Virus record (IMG/VR): IMGVR_UViG_3300025711_000005
Span: 1-38,385 of that record
Length of the DNA: 38,385 bases
Origin: a virus
Strand: one strand, 5' to 3'
In this document: positions 24,566 through 31,474 of the stretch, in pieces
Position numbering within the stretch: position 1 is the first letter of the stretch
Layout of the letters: each line of letters starts with the position of its first letter
Program-made: the position numbers and the translations under genes
The notes under the pieces: model-generated
The model's database searches: none
What the model saw: only the letters and a program-made list of their open reading frames with translations
What the model was told of the DNA's origin: nothing

Positions 24566-24810
24566 CACTCCCCATCCTTCCGCGACTGACGGGCGCGTTC
24601 GGTTTTGAGCCATGCCTTGCTGGTCGCTGTCATCGCCGCCGGAGCCCGCTTGCTCCAAGACTCCAGTATTTCAGCCAGCGCCACGCTACCCTGCTCCAGG
24701 TGCCCCCTGTCCGCGCGGATGCGGGTGAGGGCCGCGCGCGCCTCGAAAGGGCAATCATGGTCTACGAGCGTGCTGATTATGTAGTCGAAGTCCTCCTCAA
24801 TCGTCGCCAT
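24565..24810 (-). CDS. Small helical hypothetical protein
   Basis: An 81-residue protein. An acidic N-terminus (MATIEEDFDYIISTLV) leads into Arg/Lys-rich helices at the end. GGGAGGGG lies just ahead of the ATG, which shares one base with the upstream TGA. Family not recognised. Confidence 0.68.
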   Translation of the reverse strand: MATIEEDFDYIISTLVDHDCPFEARAALTRIRADRGHLEQGSVALAEILESWSKRAPAAMTATSKAWLKTERARQSRKDGE

Positions 24811-25673
24811 CACCCCTCCCTCGTAGCGCTCTCGCTGACTGGAGGGGCGGGGTCGCTGACGTGGGTGAAAGCCGACCGGAAGTAGCCGATATTCCGGCAC
24901 CCACTAACTCTCTCGGCACCGTAACAGACCTTCCCTCCGCCTACGCCCTCCACACGCACATCGCCCCATCGCTCGGGCCCAATATGCCGCCACGTCGACC
25001 CCACCACAATCTCCCTCTCCGTCACAGGCTCAACCCGCGCGTCGAGGGCTGATAGGGCGGCATCGAGGTCTTTGCTGATTGATTCCGGGTCCACTCTGCG
25101 CTGCTCGCGCGCCGCCTCAACAACCGCCTGCATGTCGGCCTTGCGGTTCAGGTCCCACGCTTTCTCCCAAGCCAGCTCCCCAGTCAGCTCCAGAACGCGG
25201 GCTTCTGAGGCGGCGAGGGCGGCTTTGCAATTAGCGTGTGAATCGACCGGTACGCTCCAGTCAGAAAAGTCGTCGCTAGATTCCGCATTCGCCGACGTGG
25301 CACTCGGCACTTCGCGGAGTTCAGCGAGCGCTGTCTTGTCGAACGCAACAAGCTCATCCAGCATCGCCAGCCGACCCCGAAGCTCGGCGGCGGCTGTGAT
25401 GGCGGAGTCGCGCTTATCGATCAGCGACTCCGCGGCGCGCGCTCGGTACCCGCCGAATGGGGAATCCACACGAGCCCAATCACCTAGCTTTCGCAGGAAT
25501 TCACTCGCCGTCTCAATCTTCTCAGCCATCACTTTCCTTTTGTGCACATGAGTCGACGCAATGAGTCTGCCGCTAGGCGGATGAATGGTATCGTGTAGAG
25601 CGCCGATGAGCGCATCTGGAGGCGGTGGCCCGCACCAGCACTCCTGGGGGTGGCAGCGGGGACATATGCTCAC
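24810..25673 (-). CDS. Hypothetical helical protein with N-terminal Cys cluster
   Basis: A 287-residue protein with CPRCHPQECWCGPPPP at the N-terminus, a likely zinc knuckle. Charged Ala-rich helices follow in the middle and the C-terminus is beta-rich (EREIVVGSTWRHIGPERWGD, YFRSAFTHVSD). The GTG start overlaps the upstream TGA. An internal ATG at position 25529 has a stronger ribosome site (AAGGAAAG), so a shorter 239-residue form lacking the Cys cluster may also, or instead, be made. Family not recognised; middle and end resemble modular accessory proteins of phages. Confidence 0.65.
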   Translation of the reverse strand: MSICPRCHPQECWCGPPPPDALIGALHDTIHPPSGRLIASTHVHKRKVMAEKIETASEFLRKLGDWARVDSPFGGYRARAAESLIDKRDSAITAAAELRGRLAMLDELVAFDKTALAELREVPSATSANAESSDDFSDWSVPVDSHANCKAALAASEARVLELTGELAWEKAWDLNRKADMQAVVEAAREQRRVDPESISKDLDAALSALDARVEPVTEREIVVGSTWRHIGPERWGDVRVEGVGGGKVCYGAERVSGCRNIGYFRSAFTHVSDPAPPVSESATREG

Positions 25674-26374
25674 CGCTGCCCCGCTTTCTTTAGTAGAGCG
25701 CTCAGCTCATCCTGTTCTTCCGTCGTGCGCGACCTCGCGAGATTTCCTAGGTGCGCTAGTTGTTTGAAATCGGCCTTCAGCCTCTCAACCTCAGCCTCTG
25801 TGCGCCGCAACGCCCTGCAGCATAGCTTGTACTGAGCCTCACTCGCCGCACTATCCGCATCGGCACCAAACAGCTGCATTCCACAGGAAACACACTGTCG
25901 GCCAGCCGCGACATAGGGCGCGCTGCTGCCGAATAGTTCGAGAACCCGGTTCACCTTTATTGGCAAGCACTCCGCACCGCAGTCTGGACACGCCTCAGCC
26001 GTCAGCTCCTCGACTCGGGAGGCGCCGCGCGCTTCGGCGTCGGCGATTGCTTGGGCTACACGGGGCAAAAAGATCTGTACGCTAGAGCCGCCCGAATCAG
26101 AGGACTCTCCCGTTAGCAACCACAGCTCCTCAGCGGGTGACTTATTAGTGCCGGGATAGACGACCAGCAGCGCAGCCTGCCGATGCTCCCTCGTCACCAC
26201 GCCAGGCACAGCCGGGGATCGTTCGGCGGCGGCGAGGTAGCCGGCTTGAAAGGCCTCGCGACCGTCGTCGTAAGACAGCGCGTAGGTGTGGCGCCCGTAA
26301 GGCTCGTTAGCCTCCTTGGCATATACAGGGTAATCGCGCTCCCAAGCCTTCTCCCAGTCAGCCTTCTCGGTCAC
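25670..26374 (-). CDS. Hypothetical protein with C4 zinc motif
   Basis: A 234-residue protein. The first part (DWEKAWERDYPVYAKEANEP, then DGREAFQAGYLAAAE) is like N-terminal modules common in phage accessory proteins. Near the middle it has CPDCGAEC and then CVSCGMQLFG about 25 residues on, a probable four-cysteine zinc site. It ends in a coiled-coil-like helix. The GTG start has AAGGAG 7 bases upstream and overlaps the preceding gene by 17 bases; an earlier in-frame ATG would overlap it far more. Confidence 0.68.
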   Translation of the reverse strand: MTEKADWEKAWERDYPVYAKEANEPYGRHTYALSYDDGREAFQAGYLAAAERSPAVPGVVTREHRQAALLVVYPGTNKSPAEELWLLTGESSDSGGSSVQIFLPRVAQAIADAEARGASRVEELTAEACPDCGAECLPIKVNRVLELFGSSAPYVAAGRQCVSCGMQLFGADADSAASEAQYKLCCRALRRTEAEVERLKADFKQLAHLGNLARSRTTEEQDELSALLKKAGQR

Positions 26375-26774
26375 GGCTCGCTCCTTGGTGGGGATGGCGT
26401 TGGCGGTGAGCGTCGCGCAGCACACGCTTGAGTAGCTTTTCCGCCGGCTCACCAGCTTCGGCCCCGTCACGCAGCGCATCCAGCAGCTCAGCCTCAGCAA
26501 AGAAGCAACCCGCGCACGAGCCGACATGGGTAGCACCAGCCCGGCTAGCGCGTACCTCGGCGATGAGGGCGAGCACGACGGTAGGGCTTAGCGCGGAGAT
26601 GAAGTCGCAATCCGCCTCGTTCCCATCGAGCATCCTGTTCAGTTCGCTTTCGGTCCACCAGCAATCGTATCCGCCTTTACCCCTGAGCGCATCCCACGTC
26701 TCATCGCTAGCGCGGGCCAGCGCCTCCAGCTCCTCGATGTCCACCTTTACGGTGGGGGTAGAGTCTGCAGTCAT
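26358..26774 (-). CDS. Ea22-like hypothetical protein
   Basis: A 138-residue protein whose centre (DFISALSPTVVLALIAEVRA) matches the pattern typical of Ead/Ea22-like early phage proteins, in which a Phe-Ile-Ala...Pro...Leu-Ala-Leu-Ile helix precedes a coiled coil. The C-terminal half has CAGC and a helical run. Its first 12 residues are nearly the same as those of the preceding gene in the operon (MTADSTPTVKVD against MTTDSTPTVKVD). ATGA overlap on the upstream side. Role not established for the family. Confidence 0.65.
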   Translation of the reverse strand: MTADSTPTVKVDIEELEALARASDETWDALRGKGGYDCWWTESELNRMLDGNEADCDFISALSPTVVLALIAEVRASRAGATHVGSCAGCFFAEAELLDALRDGAEAGEPAEKLLKRVLRDAHRQRHPHQGASRDREG

Positions 26775-26944
26775 GGCTTCTCTTGTGCGGAGCGAATGGC
26801 ATCGGTTACGCGCTCGACTGCCCGCGCGATACTGAACCCTGGCTCCTCGAGGGCCATGTCAGTCAGCGCGGGGTCGCACTTCTTAGCCGCCACATACAGC
26901 TCCAGCAGCGCCTTGAGCAGCGGGTCCACCTTTACGGTGGGGGT
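26739..26944 (-). repeat. 21-bp direct repeat at the starts of two adjacent genes
   Basis: The same 21 bases occur at 26739-26759 and 26924-26944, in the same frame, coding the shared TPTVKVD near the N-termini of two neighbouring genes, and the flanking codons are also alike. This looks like a partial tandem duplication or a recombination seam between gene modules. Confidence 0.85.
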
Positions 26945-26959
26945 TGAGTCGGTGGTCAT
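26771..26959 (-). CDS. Small hypothetical protein with duplicated N-terminus
   Basis: A 62-residue protein. The N-terminus MTTDSTPTVKVD copies that of the downstream gene; the rest is an unrelated helical domain (LLKALLELYVAAKKCDPALT). It is coupled by ATGA on both sides. The ATG chosen has GGTGG seven bases upstream. Unknown function. Confidence 0.65.
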   Translation of the reverse strand: MTTDSTPTVKVDPLLKALLELYVAAKKCDPALTDMALEEPGFSIARAVERVTDAIRSAQEKP

Positions 26960-27102
26960 GTCGTAGCCACCAAGGTCAAGGCGGCCATCAGTGTGAATGC
27001 TCCACAAGCAATACAGCCGGCCAGATGCCCTTGCCATAATGAGAAGCAGGCGGCGCTGGTGAAAGCAGCCGTATAGATAGTGTTTTTGAGGTTGTCGCTC
27101 AC
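26956..27102 (-). CDS. Small membrane protein
   Basis: A 48-residue protein starting at a GTG that overlaps the upstream TGA. Two hydrophobic stretches (YTAAFTSAACFSLW and LAGCIACGAFTLMAALTLVA) make it a likely two-helix inner-membrane peptide. AGAAGG precedes the start by six bases. Small early membrane proteins of this sort often act on host defence or superinfection, but the sequence does not show that. Confidence 0.6.
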   Translation of the reverse strand: MSDNLKNTIYTAAFTSAACFSLWQGHLAGCIACGAFTLMAALTLVATT

Positions 27103-27419
27103 TTCGAGCCTTCTTTCTTGATCCACTCGGCTGCGGCTTGGAGGGCTTCTAGGCGGGTGGAGCCCGCGCAATCGGTCTCTTTCGCGTTGTAATAGGCGTC
27201 GCTGGTTACCAGCGTGATCACGAACCGGCCCACGCCTAGAGTGAGCTGTGCGCGCTTCATGGGATGCAGTTGCCACTCCTCAATCACCAGCCAGCATGCA
27301 GCCTCAGCCGCCTGCGCCTCGAGGTGAGCCTTCACAAACAGGAAGGCGTCTAGCTCACGGTCGCCGTCTGGCTCCCATTCCGCCAGAGCCTCCAGCGCCT
27401 CTTTAACCGATGGGGTCAC
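27099..27419 (-). CDS. Hypothetical protein
   Basis: A 106-residue protein with GTG start overlapping the TGA of the annealing-protein gene and GAGG seven bases upstream. The sequence mixes helices (VKEALEALAEWEPDG) with a beta segment (LGVGRFVITLVTS) and ends in a helix (RLEALQAAAEWIKKEG). Many phages carry similar 100-residue early proteins with this pattern; function unknown. Confidence 0.68.
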   Translation of the reverse strand: MTPSVKEALEALAEWEPDGDRELDAFLFVKAHLEAQAAEAACWLVIEEWQLHPMKRAQLTLGVGRFVITLVTSDAYYNAKETDCAGSTRLEALQAAAEWIKKEGSK

Positions 27420-28318
27420 TGTGCACCTCGGTCCCAAGCTTCAGCCGGATCAACCTCAGGCTCCGGGTCAATGAACGACGCCGTTACGTCAGGCTTAAGG
27501 CTCACCTCGAGCTTTTCGACCTGGCGGTTGACCTTCTGCCAAATTCGGCTGAGTTCCTTGTGCTGCTCGGGGGTGATGAGCCGTGCCTCCTTTGCGGCCT
27601 GTATCGCCTTTGTTAGCTCCGATTGCTTGGCCTTGCTGCCGAGAATCGTACGCAGGGCTAGCGTCTTGTCGTAGCTGTCACATTGCTCGAGTAGCGCCTC
27701 GCAGCGGTGCAGTTGGTCAAGTAGCGGGTGGAAAGAGCTACCGTCAGCGTCCGGATATTCGCCACCGTCATCATGCGGATCGATGCGCGGAAGCTCCTGA
27801 GAAAACGGCACCACCTTCGCTCCCGGAATCGACTCGACCTCGCTCTCGTCCACGAACCCCAGCCCGCAGATGCTTAGCGTCACGCGGCGCTTCGCTTTCG
27901 TGTCGGCCTTCATCATGGCATTGGCCAGGTTCTCGCCTCGGAGGCCAGCAATGGAAACGGCGCCGATGCTCTCGTCGACGCGACCGTCAGGCGTCGTGGC
28001 TTGCGTCGTCACCACGAGCAGGTCGTTGACGTTCTCGCGGCTCACCACCCGGACGCTGACCTTGTGGATTTTGCGCAGCTGGTCGGTGCAGTCCCGGCGA
28101 GCGTAGACAACCCATTTCCCATTTAGCTGCAGAAGTTCGAAGGGGCGGGTGAGCGGATTGAGGCCGAGCGACTCGCACAGGGCATTCAGGTAGCTCACGC
28201 GCTGGGCGCTGGTGAGCTTGGATAGGTCCCCTCCTGTCAGCACCATCTCGACGACGGAGGCCTCGGGAGGAGAGACTAATTGGGATGAGGGTACTTTTGC
28301 TAGGTTCGCTGCGGTCAT
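27416..28318 (-). CDS. Putative ssDNA-annealing recombinase (RecT/Bet-like)
   Basis: A 300-residue protein. The core (residues 40-170) has the layout of the RecT/Red-beta superfamily: CESLGLNPLTRPFELLQLNG, then a YARRDCTDQLRKIHKV segment, then PDGRVDESIGAV and a final MKADTKAKRRVTLSICGLG helix in the place of the family's conserved basic helix. The C-terminal third is variable and helical. Such proteins anneal complementary DNA strands during phage replication and recombination, usually with a 5'-3' exonuclease. I see no exonuclease beside it; an ERCC4 nuclease lies in the opposite operon. ATGA overlap with the upstream gene. Confidence 0.58.
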   Translation of the reverse strand: MTAANLAKVPSSQLVSPPEASVVEMVLTGGDLSKLTSAQRVSYLNALCESLGLNPLTRPFELLQLNGKWVVYARRDCTDQLRKIHKVSVRVVSRENVNDLLVVTTQATTPDGRVDESIGAVSIAGLRGENLANAMMKADTKAKRRVTLSICGLGFVDESEVESIPGAKVVPFSQELPRIDPHDDGGEYPDADGSSFHPLLDQLHRCEALLEQCDSYDKTLALRTILGSKAKQSELTKAIQAAKEARLITPEQHKELSRIWQKVNRQVEKLEVSLKPDVTASFIDPEPEVDPAEAWDRGAQ

Positions 28319-28497
28319 CTCGTCACCAATGCATCAAGTTGCGAGCCTACAGACGCAAGCTCATACGATGTAGGCAGCTGCCACGCCACCAGAATAATCG
28401 GCTTCGGCAGCGGTTTCGCGATACCGGCGCGGCGTCGCTTATTGTTCTCGTGAATCCACGCCACTGATTCGGCCAAGTCGGCTTCGAGTGGTGTCAT
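28315..28497 (-). CDS. Small hypothetical protein
   Basis: A 60-residue protein between the annealing-protein gene and its upstream neighbour, coupled by ATGA at both ends. It starts with an acidic helix (MTPLEADLAESVAWIHENNK) followed by a basic, Pro-containing stretch. Family not recognised. Confidence 0.6.
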   Translation of the reverse strand: MTPLEADLAESVAWIHENNKRRRAGIAKPLPKPIILVAWQLPTSYELASVGSQLDALVTR

Positions 28498-28736
28498 GTC
28501 TTCCCGCTCCAGTCGATCACACGAAGCTCGTCGGCGAAACCGAGTTGCCCGGTGTCAGCAAACACACACTCCCAACCGAACGCGCCGTTTTCGTGCTGCA
28601 TCCGGCGACTGACGACTGTGGTGTCCACAATCGAGCCATCCTTAAGTTTGTATCGGATCAGATCGCCAGTGGCCAGCGCGACGCCAGCCGCATTCTGCAG
28701 GCGCGGAGTGAATCTAGAAAGCAATACATCAACCAT
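28494..28736 (-). CDS. Small beta-barrel-like hypothetical protein
   Basis: An 80-residue protein with a run of short strands typical of an SH3-like barrel (GDLIRYKLKDGSIVDTTVV, WECVFADTGQLGFADELRVI). Members of such groups often bind nucleic acid or protein, but no specific family is recognised. ATG shares one base with the upstream stop. Confidence 0.62.
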   Translation of the reverse strand: MVDVLLSRFTPRLQNAAGVALATGDLIRYKLKDGSIVDTTVVSRRMQHENGAFGWECVFADTGQLGFADELRVIDWSGKT

Positions 28737-29026
28737 CAGCCCATCTCCTTCAGCTCAGCCAGTACAGCATTCAGTCGCTCGAGCTTCGCCAGCACGCGGC
28801 CATCCTCCTCACAGTCGACGATGGCGTCACGTACAGCATCGGACCATTGGCGACAGGAAAGCAGCAGGTCGGCGCGCGTCGGTTTCGAGATGGCGATGGG
28901 GCCACCGGGGAATTGCATCGACTGAAACGACGCCTTCGCCTGAGCGAATGTAACCGGCTCGCCATCGGGCCCAACAAAGAAGCCGACAGTATCAGGCGGC
29001 GGGCATGGATCCGTATCGCGGCTCAC
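28736..29026 (-). CDS. Hypothetical protein
   Basis: A 96-residue protein with a GTG start overlapping the upstream TGA. The N-terminal part has a short proline stretch and a beta turn region (DTVGFFVGPDGEPVTFAQAK). The C-terminal half is an acidic helix pair ending in a coiled coil (VLAKLERLNAVLAELKEM). Family not recognised. Confidence 0.62.
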   Translation of the reverse strand: MSRDTDPCPPPDTVGFFVGPDGEPVTFAQAKASFQSMQFPGGPIAISKPTRADLLLSCRQWSDAVRDAIVDCEEDGRVLAKLERLNAVLAELKEMG

Positions 29027-29214
29027 GACGACGCCCTCGCTCCGCTGCCGAAGATCGATCCGAGAATGAACAGCGCCACCGAGCACACGTACCAGGGTAC
29101 AGCTACCCCGAAATACGACAATACCCACGACGCGCCGAATCCGAGACCCGCTGAAATAGCGGCAGCGAACGCCAGACACAGCAGCCCGACCACGATAATC
29201 GCCACGATCCTCAT
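29023..29214 (-). CDS. Small two-helix membrane protein
   Basis: A 63-residue protein that is mostly hydrophobic: MRIVAIIVVGLLCLAFAAAI, then a second helix around WYVCSVALFILGSIFG. The ATG overlaps the upstream stop (ATGA). It could be an early envelope-modifying peptide; nothing more can be said. Confidence 0.62.
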   Translation of the reverse strand: MRIVAIIVVGLLCLAFAAAISAGLGFGASWVLSYFGVAVPWYVCSVALFILGSIFGSGARASS

Positions 29215-29297
29215 TTGCAAACCCCTTGCAGCCTAGCCAACGCCTCAGCGGCCAGATACCGAGCCTCAGCCAGTTGCGCTTTCGTTTGTTTCGACAT
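29211..29297 (-). CDS. Very small helical protein (28 residues)
   Basis: This 28-codon reading frame (MSKQTKAQLAEARYLAAEAL, then eight more residues) starts at an ATG with AAAGGAT nine bases upstream. It ends in an ATGA overlap with the next gene, the same coupling used throughout this operon, which is why I accept so short a gene. It is a single Ala-rich amphipathic helix. The same GAAAGGAT ribosome site precedes the gene at 36237 on the other strand. Confidence 0.5.
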   Translation of the reverse strand: MSKQTKAQLAEARYLAAEALARLQGVCK

Positions 29298-29311
29298 TGG
29301 TCGTAATCCTT

Positions 29312-29554
29312 TCAGCTAATCTCGAACGAGCACGCATCCCTCACGCAATCGCGACAGAGGCGCTCCCCCTCTATACGGGTGTCATCGACCAGACTTAACT
29401 CCGGAACCTCGGCACCACAGGCATCGCAAATCCCGAGCCACCCCTCGAAGCAAGCCTGGCACAGCAGCATATCGCCGCGGGCTTGCAGCGCGCCGTCGCG
29501 GTCATCGTTGCAACATCGGTCACAGAGGGGCTTGTTTTCTACTGGGGTGAACAT
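29312..29554 (-). CDS. Zinc-binding protein with four Cys pairs
   Basis: An 80-residue protein with CDRC, CQAC, CDAC and CRDC pairs, enough for two four-cysteine zinc sites. Acidic linkers separate the pairs. Small multi-CxxC proteins are frequent in the early region of phages and are often transcription or host-interaction factors, but no family is certain. ATG start with only a weak ribosome site. Confidence 0.68.
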   Translation of the reverse strand: MFTPVENKPLCDRCCNDDRDGALQARGDMLLCQACFEGWLGICDACGAEVPELSLVDDTRIEGERLCRDCVRDACSFEIS

Positions 29555-29622
29555 GTTTCACTTTCGGCACTGGCGCCCGGCACTGCTCGCGACCGGTGAG
29601 GGTGACGAGCAGGACGCGGAGG

Positions 29623-29793
29623 TCAGTAGTCGTTGTCAATGCGCGTGTCCGGGTACACCAGCACCTGAGCCGGATGCACACCCATTTCACCGGCCCATTC
29701 GTGAGCCAAGTAGACCGCGCGTTGCGGCGTGAGCGCTTCAACGACTCGCACCTTACCGGCCACGTGCAAACTGTACTTAGTGACTTTCGCCAT
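29623..29793 (-). CDS. Small hypothetical protein
   Basis: A 56-residue protein (MAKVTKYSLHVAGKVRVVEA...) with an AGGAG site nine bases upstream of the chosen ATG. The frame is open upstream to a TTG that overlaps the RHH gene's stop as TTGA; starting there would add 25 residues, so either start is possible. The sequence looks like one strand pair followed by a helix (AVYLAHEWAGEMG). Family unknown. Confidence 0.6.
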   Translation of the reverse strand: MAKVTKYSLHVAGKVRVVEALTPQRAVYLAHEWAGEMGVHPAQVLVYPDTRIDNDY

Positions 29794-29864
29794 TCGCCCA
29801 ATCTCCTTCAACGCCGCCGCCAATCGCGTCGACCCAACCAATATGTACCCACGTGGATACACAG

Positions 29865-30059
29865 TCAAGCCCCCCGTGACTTTTTTTCGCGCTTCGGCCT
29901 TTTCTGGCTCGAAACTTCCGCGATTGCCAGCTCCCGCTCGAGCGCCCGGGTCGCGATCGTCTTCAGCGAGCGGGCCTCGGAGGCAGATAGGGCTAGCAGC
30001 CGGTCGCGCAGGGCCGGGGTGATTCGTACCTGTAGCTTCCACATTTCCTGTGTCTTCAT
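29865..30059 (-). CDS. Ribbon-helix-helix (CopG/Arc-type) regulator
   Basis: A 64-residue protein. The N-terminal strand KLQVRITPALRDRLLAL followed by two helices (SARSLKTIATRALERE-like) is the ribbon-helix-helix layout, here MWKLQVRITPALRDRLLALS then EARSLKTIATRALERELA. The tail is very basic (KRPKREKKSRGA). It is the first gene of the leftward block and faces the first gene of the rightward block across an 80-base gap, so it could control both. An internal ATG five codons later is possible but its AGGAA site lies too close. Confidence 0.72.
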   Translation of the reverse strand: MKTQEMWKLQVRITPALRDRLLALSASEARSLKTIATRALERELAIAEVSSQKRPKREKKSRGA

Positions 30060-30101
30060 CGGGATGCACCATGGCACGGCATACAAAAGCATGCAAGTGG
30101 A

Positions 30102-30130
30102 TTGACTTGCTCAGCGCGTGGCGCTACCTT
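30102..30130 (+). promoter_or_regulatory. Predicted sigma70-type promoter with near-leaderless start
   Basis: TTGACT, 17-base spacer, TACCTT. Transcription should begin around 30137-30140, at the ATG of the next gene, so the transcript would have almost no leader; consistent with this, no Shine-Dalgarno site precedes the ATG. The leftward RHH gene starts 42 bases upstream in the other direction, which makes this gap the likely early divergent control region. Confidence 0.5.
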
Positions 30131-30139
30131 GATTCGACC

Positions 30140-30406
30140 ATGGGCATGTCAGTCAAAGAATACGAGGCGCAGAAGGCTATCGGGCGATTCCGTATCCTGT
30201 ACCAGGATGATTTGTCCGCCGAGCTGGCCGAGATGTGGGGCGTTAGCAGTGACGATTTTGTGTATTACCTGGTCGAGTTTGTCGATGGCAAACAGGTGCG
30301 GGTAGTGGGCAGCGACGGCGGGTCTCCGGAAGACCAGACGCTGGTTCGTGACTGGGCCTGGGTTGCCCGAGAAATGAACGAGTTAGCAAAGGAGAGCGTG
30401 AAATGA
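30140..30406 (+). CDS. First gene of the rightward early block, hypothetical
   Basis: An 88-residue acidic protein (EYEAQKAIGRFRILYQDDLS, then DDFVYYLVEFVDGKQVRVVG). The chosen ATG matches the predicted transcription start; an upstream in-frame ATG would put the -35 and -10 elements inside the gene, and another ATG lies two codons downstream. Its stop overlaps the next gene as ATGA. Family not recognised. Confidence 0.65.
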   Translation: MGMSVKEYEAQKAIGRFRILYQDDLSAELAEMWGVSSDDFVYYLVEFVDGKQVRVVGSDGGSPEDQTLVRDWAWVAREMNELAKESVK

Positions 30407-30693
30407 CCCAGTTCAACCCGATGAGCGAACCCCGTTACGACGACGCCACCATGGATCCCGAAGCCGACCGCGACCCATCCGAAGTCCGCGAGCTTGATGC
30501 ATTGCTGGCAAAGGGCTGGCATGTGATGGGGGCTAGCTACAAAGTACGTGGCGACTGGAAGATGAATGCGCTTCCTGTCGTTCGCGAAACTCGAGTCGTC
30601 CTGCACAACAAGGCGCTAGGCCGAAGGGTGTACGGGTTCGGTGGAGACTTTGGCGAGGCGTTCAACGATGCGCTGGCGCAGGTGAAGCCGTGA
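30403..30693 (+). CDS. Hypothetical protein
   Basis: A 96-residue protein with a short acidic start and a central helix (EVRELDALLAKGWHVMGASY). A beta-like end follows (VVRETRVVLHNKALGRRVYG). It is coupled at both ends by overlaps (ATGA before, GTGA after). No family recognised. Confidence 0.68.
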   Translation: MTQFNPMSEPRYDDATMDPEADRDPSEVRELDALLAKGWHVMGASYKVRGDWKMNALPVVRETRVVLHNKALGRRVYGFGGDFGEAFNDALAQVKP

Positions 30694-30998
30694 AGATTGA
30701 TTCTCCGGTTCGGTTCGCCGTGCGCATCCGTCGCGAATGTGTCTATGGCCCCAGGTGGGAGGAGCAATACGAACCGAGCACTGCCATCCCGCTGATTGCT
30801 GCGCGCGACGAGGCTATCCGCGAGCAGCTGGCGATCGAGACTGCCGAACTGCGCGCCGAGGTGGCGAGGCTGAAGGAAGATCTAAGATGCTCGCTGCAGC
30901 GCAATGTGGAGCTTGACGATGAATGCGAACGGCTAGCGGAACGCCTCGATGAGGCTGAGCAGGAATCCAAAGCGCTCAAGTTGGACTGGCCCGAATGA
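30690..30998 (+). CDS. Coiled-coil hypothetical protein
   Basis: A 102-residue protein with GTG start. A short beta region leads into a long coiled coil (about residues 45-97, for example ETAELRAEVARLKEDL), so it is probably an oligomer. Coupled to the nuclease gene that follows by ATGA. Function unknown. Confidence 0.68.
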   Translation: MKIDSPVRFAVRIRRECVYGPRWEEQYEPSTAIPLIAARDEAIREQLAIETAELRAEVARLKEDLRCSLQRNVELDDECERLAERLDEAEQESKALKLDWPE

Positions 30999-31474
30999 GA
31001 GCCCCCGCCGAGCGACCCTGCATATTGGTAGATTCTCGTGAGCAACTACCATGGAAGTTCTCGCCCGCTGTTCTCGTCGAACTAGGGGTATCGCTGCCAA
31101 CGTCGGATTATAGCTTGAAAGGAGCGACAGACATCGCGGCAATTGAGCGCAAGTCGATCCCGGATCTCGTGATGTCATGCGCGTCGAAGGAGCGTGACCG
31201 CTTCTGGGAGTGCATGCGGCGCCTATCTCAGTACCAATACAAGGCGCTGATAGTCGAGGGTTCAGCCGATGACATCTGGGCTGGTGCCTATCGCTCGATG
31301 GCGCAACCCAAGAGCGTGATGGCAACGACTCTCGCGATGCAGATCGACTTTGGTATTGGCGTGGTGTGGGCTGGAACACGGACGCAGGCCGCGTGGTCTT
31401 GCGAGTGGATGCTAACTAGGCTGCACAGGCGGCTGCAAGCGAAGGCGAAAGAGGCTGGAAAGGTGGAGAGATGA
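30995..31474 (+). CDS. ERCC4-domain DNA nuclease
   Basis: A 159-residue protein that matches the ERCC4/XPF nuclease core: ILVDSREQLPW (Asp13, Glu16), Asp38 in SDYSL, then IERKSIPDL (Glu51-Arg-Lys53, Asp57) and a conserved helical end. ERCC4 proteins cut branched or flapped DNA. It lacks the helix-hairpin-helix tail of cellular XPF, as phage versions often do. It lies among replication genes and may resolve or degrade branched intermediates; pairing with the annealing protein encoded leftward is my inference. Confidence 0.78.
   Translation: MRAPAERPCILVDSREQLPWKFSPAVLVELGVSLPTSDYSLKGATDIAAIERKSIPDLVMSCASKERDRFWECMRRLSQYQYKALIVEGSADDIWAGAYRSMAQPKSVMATTLAMQIDFGIGVVWAGTRTQAAWSCEWMLTRLHRRLQAKAKEAGKVER

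Noticed and set aside
29520-29801. A 93-codon leftward frame overlapping two accepted genes
   Set aside because: It covers the zinc-protein start and the 56-residue gene in another frame, is Arg/Thr/Trp/Cys-rich like out-of-frame sequence, and has no coupling to its neighbours.
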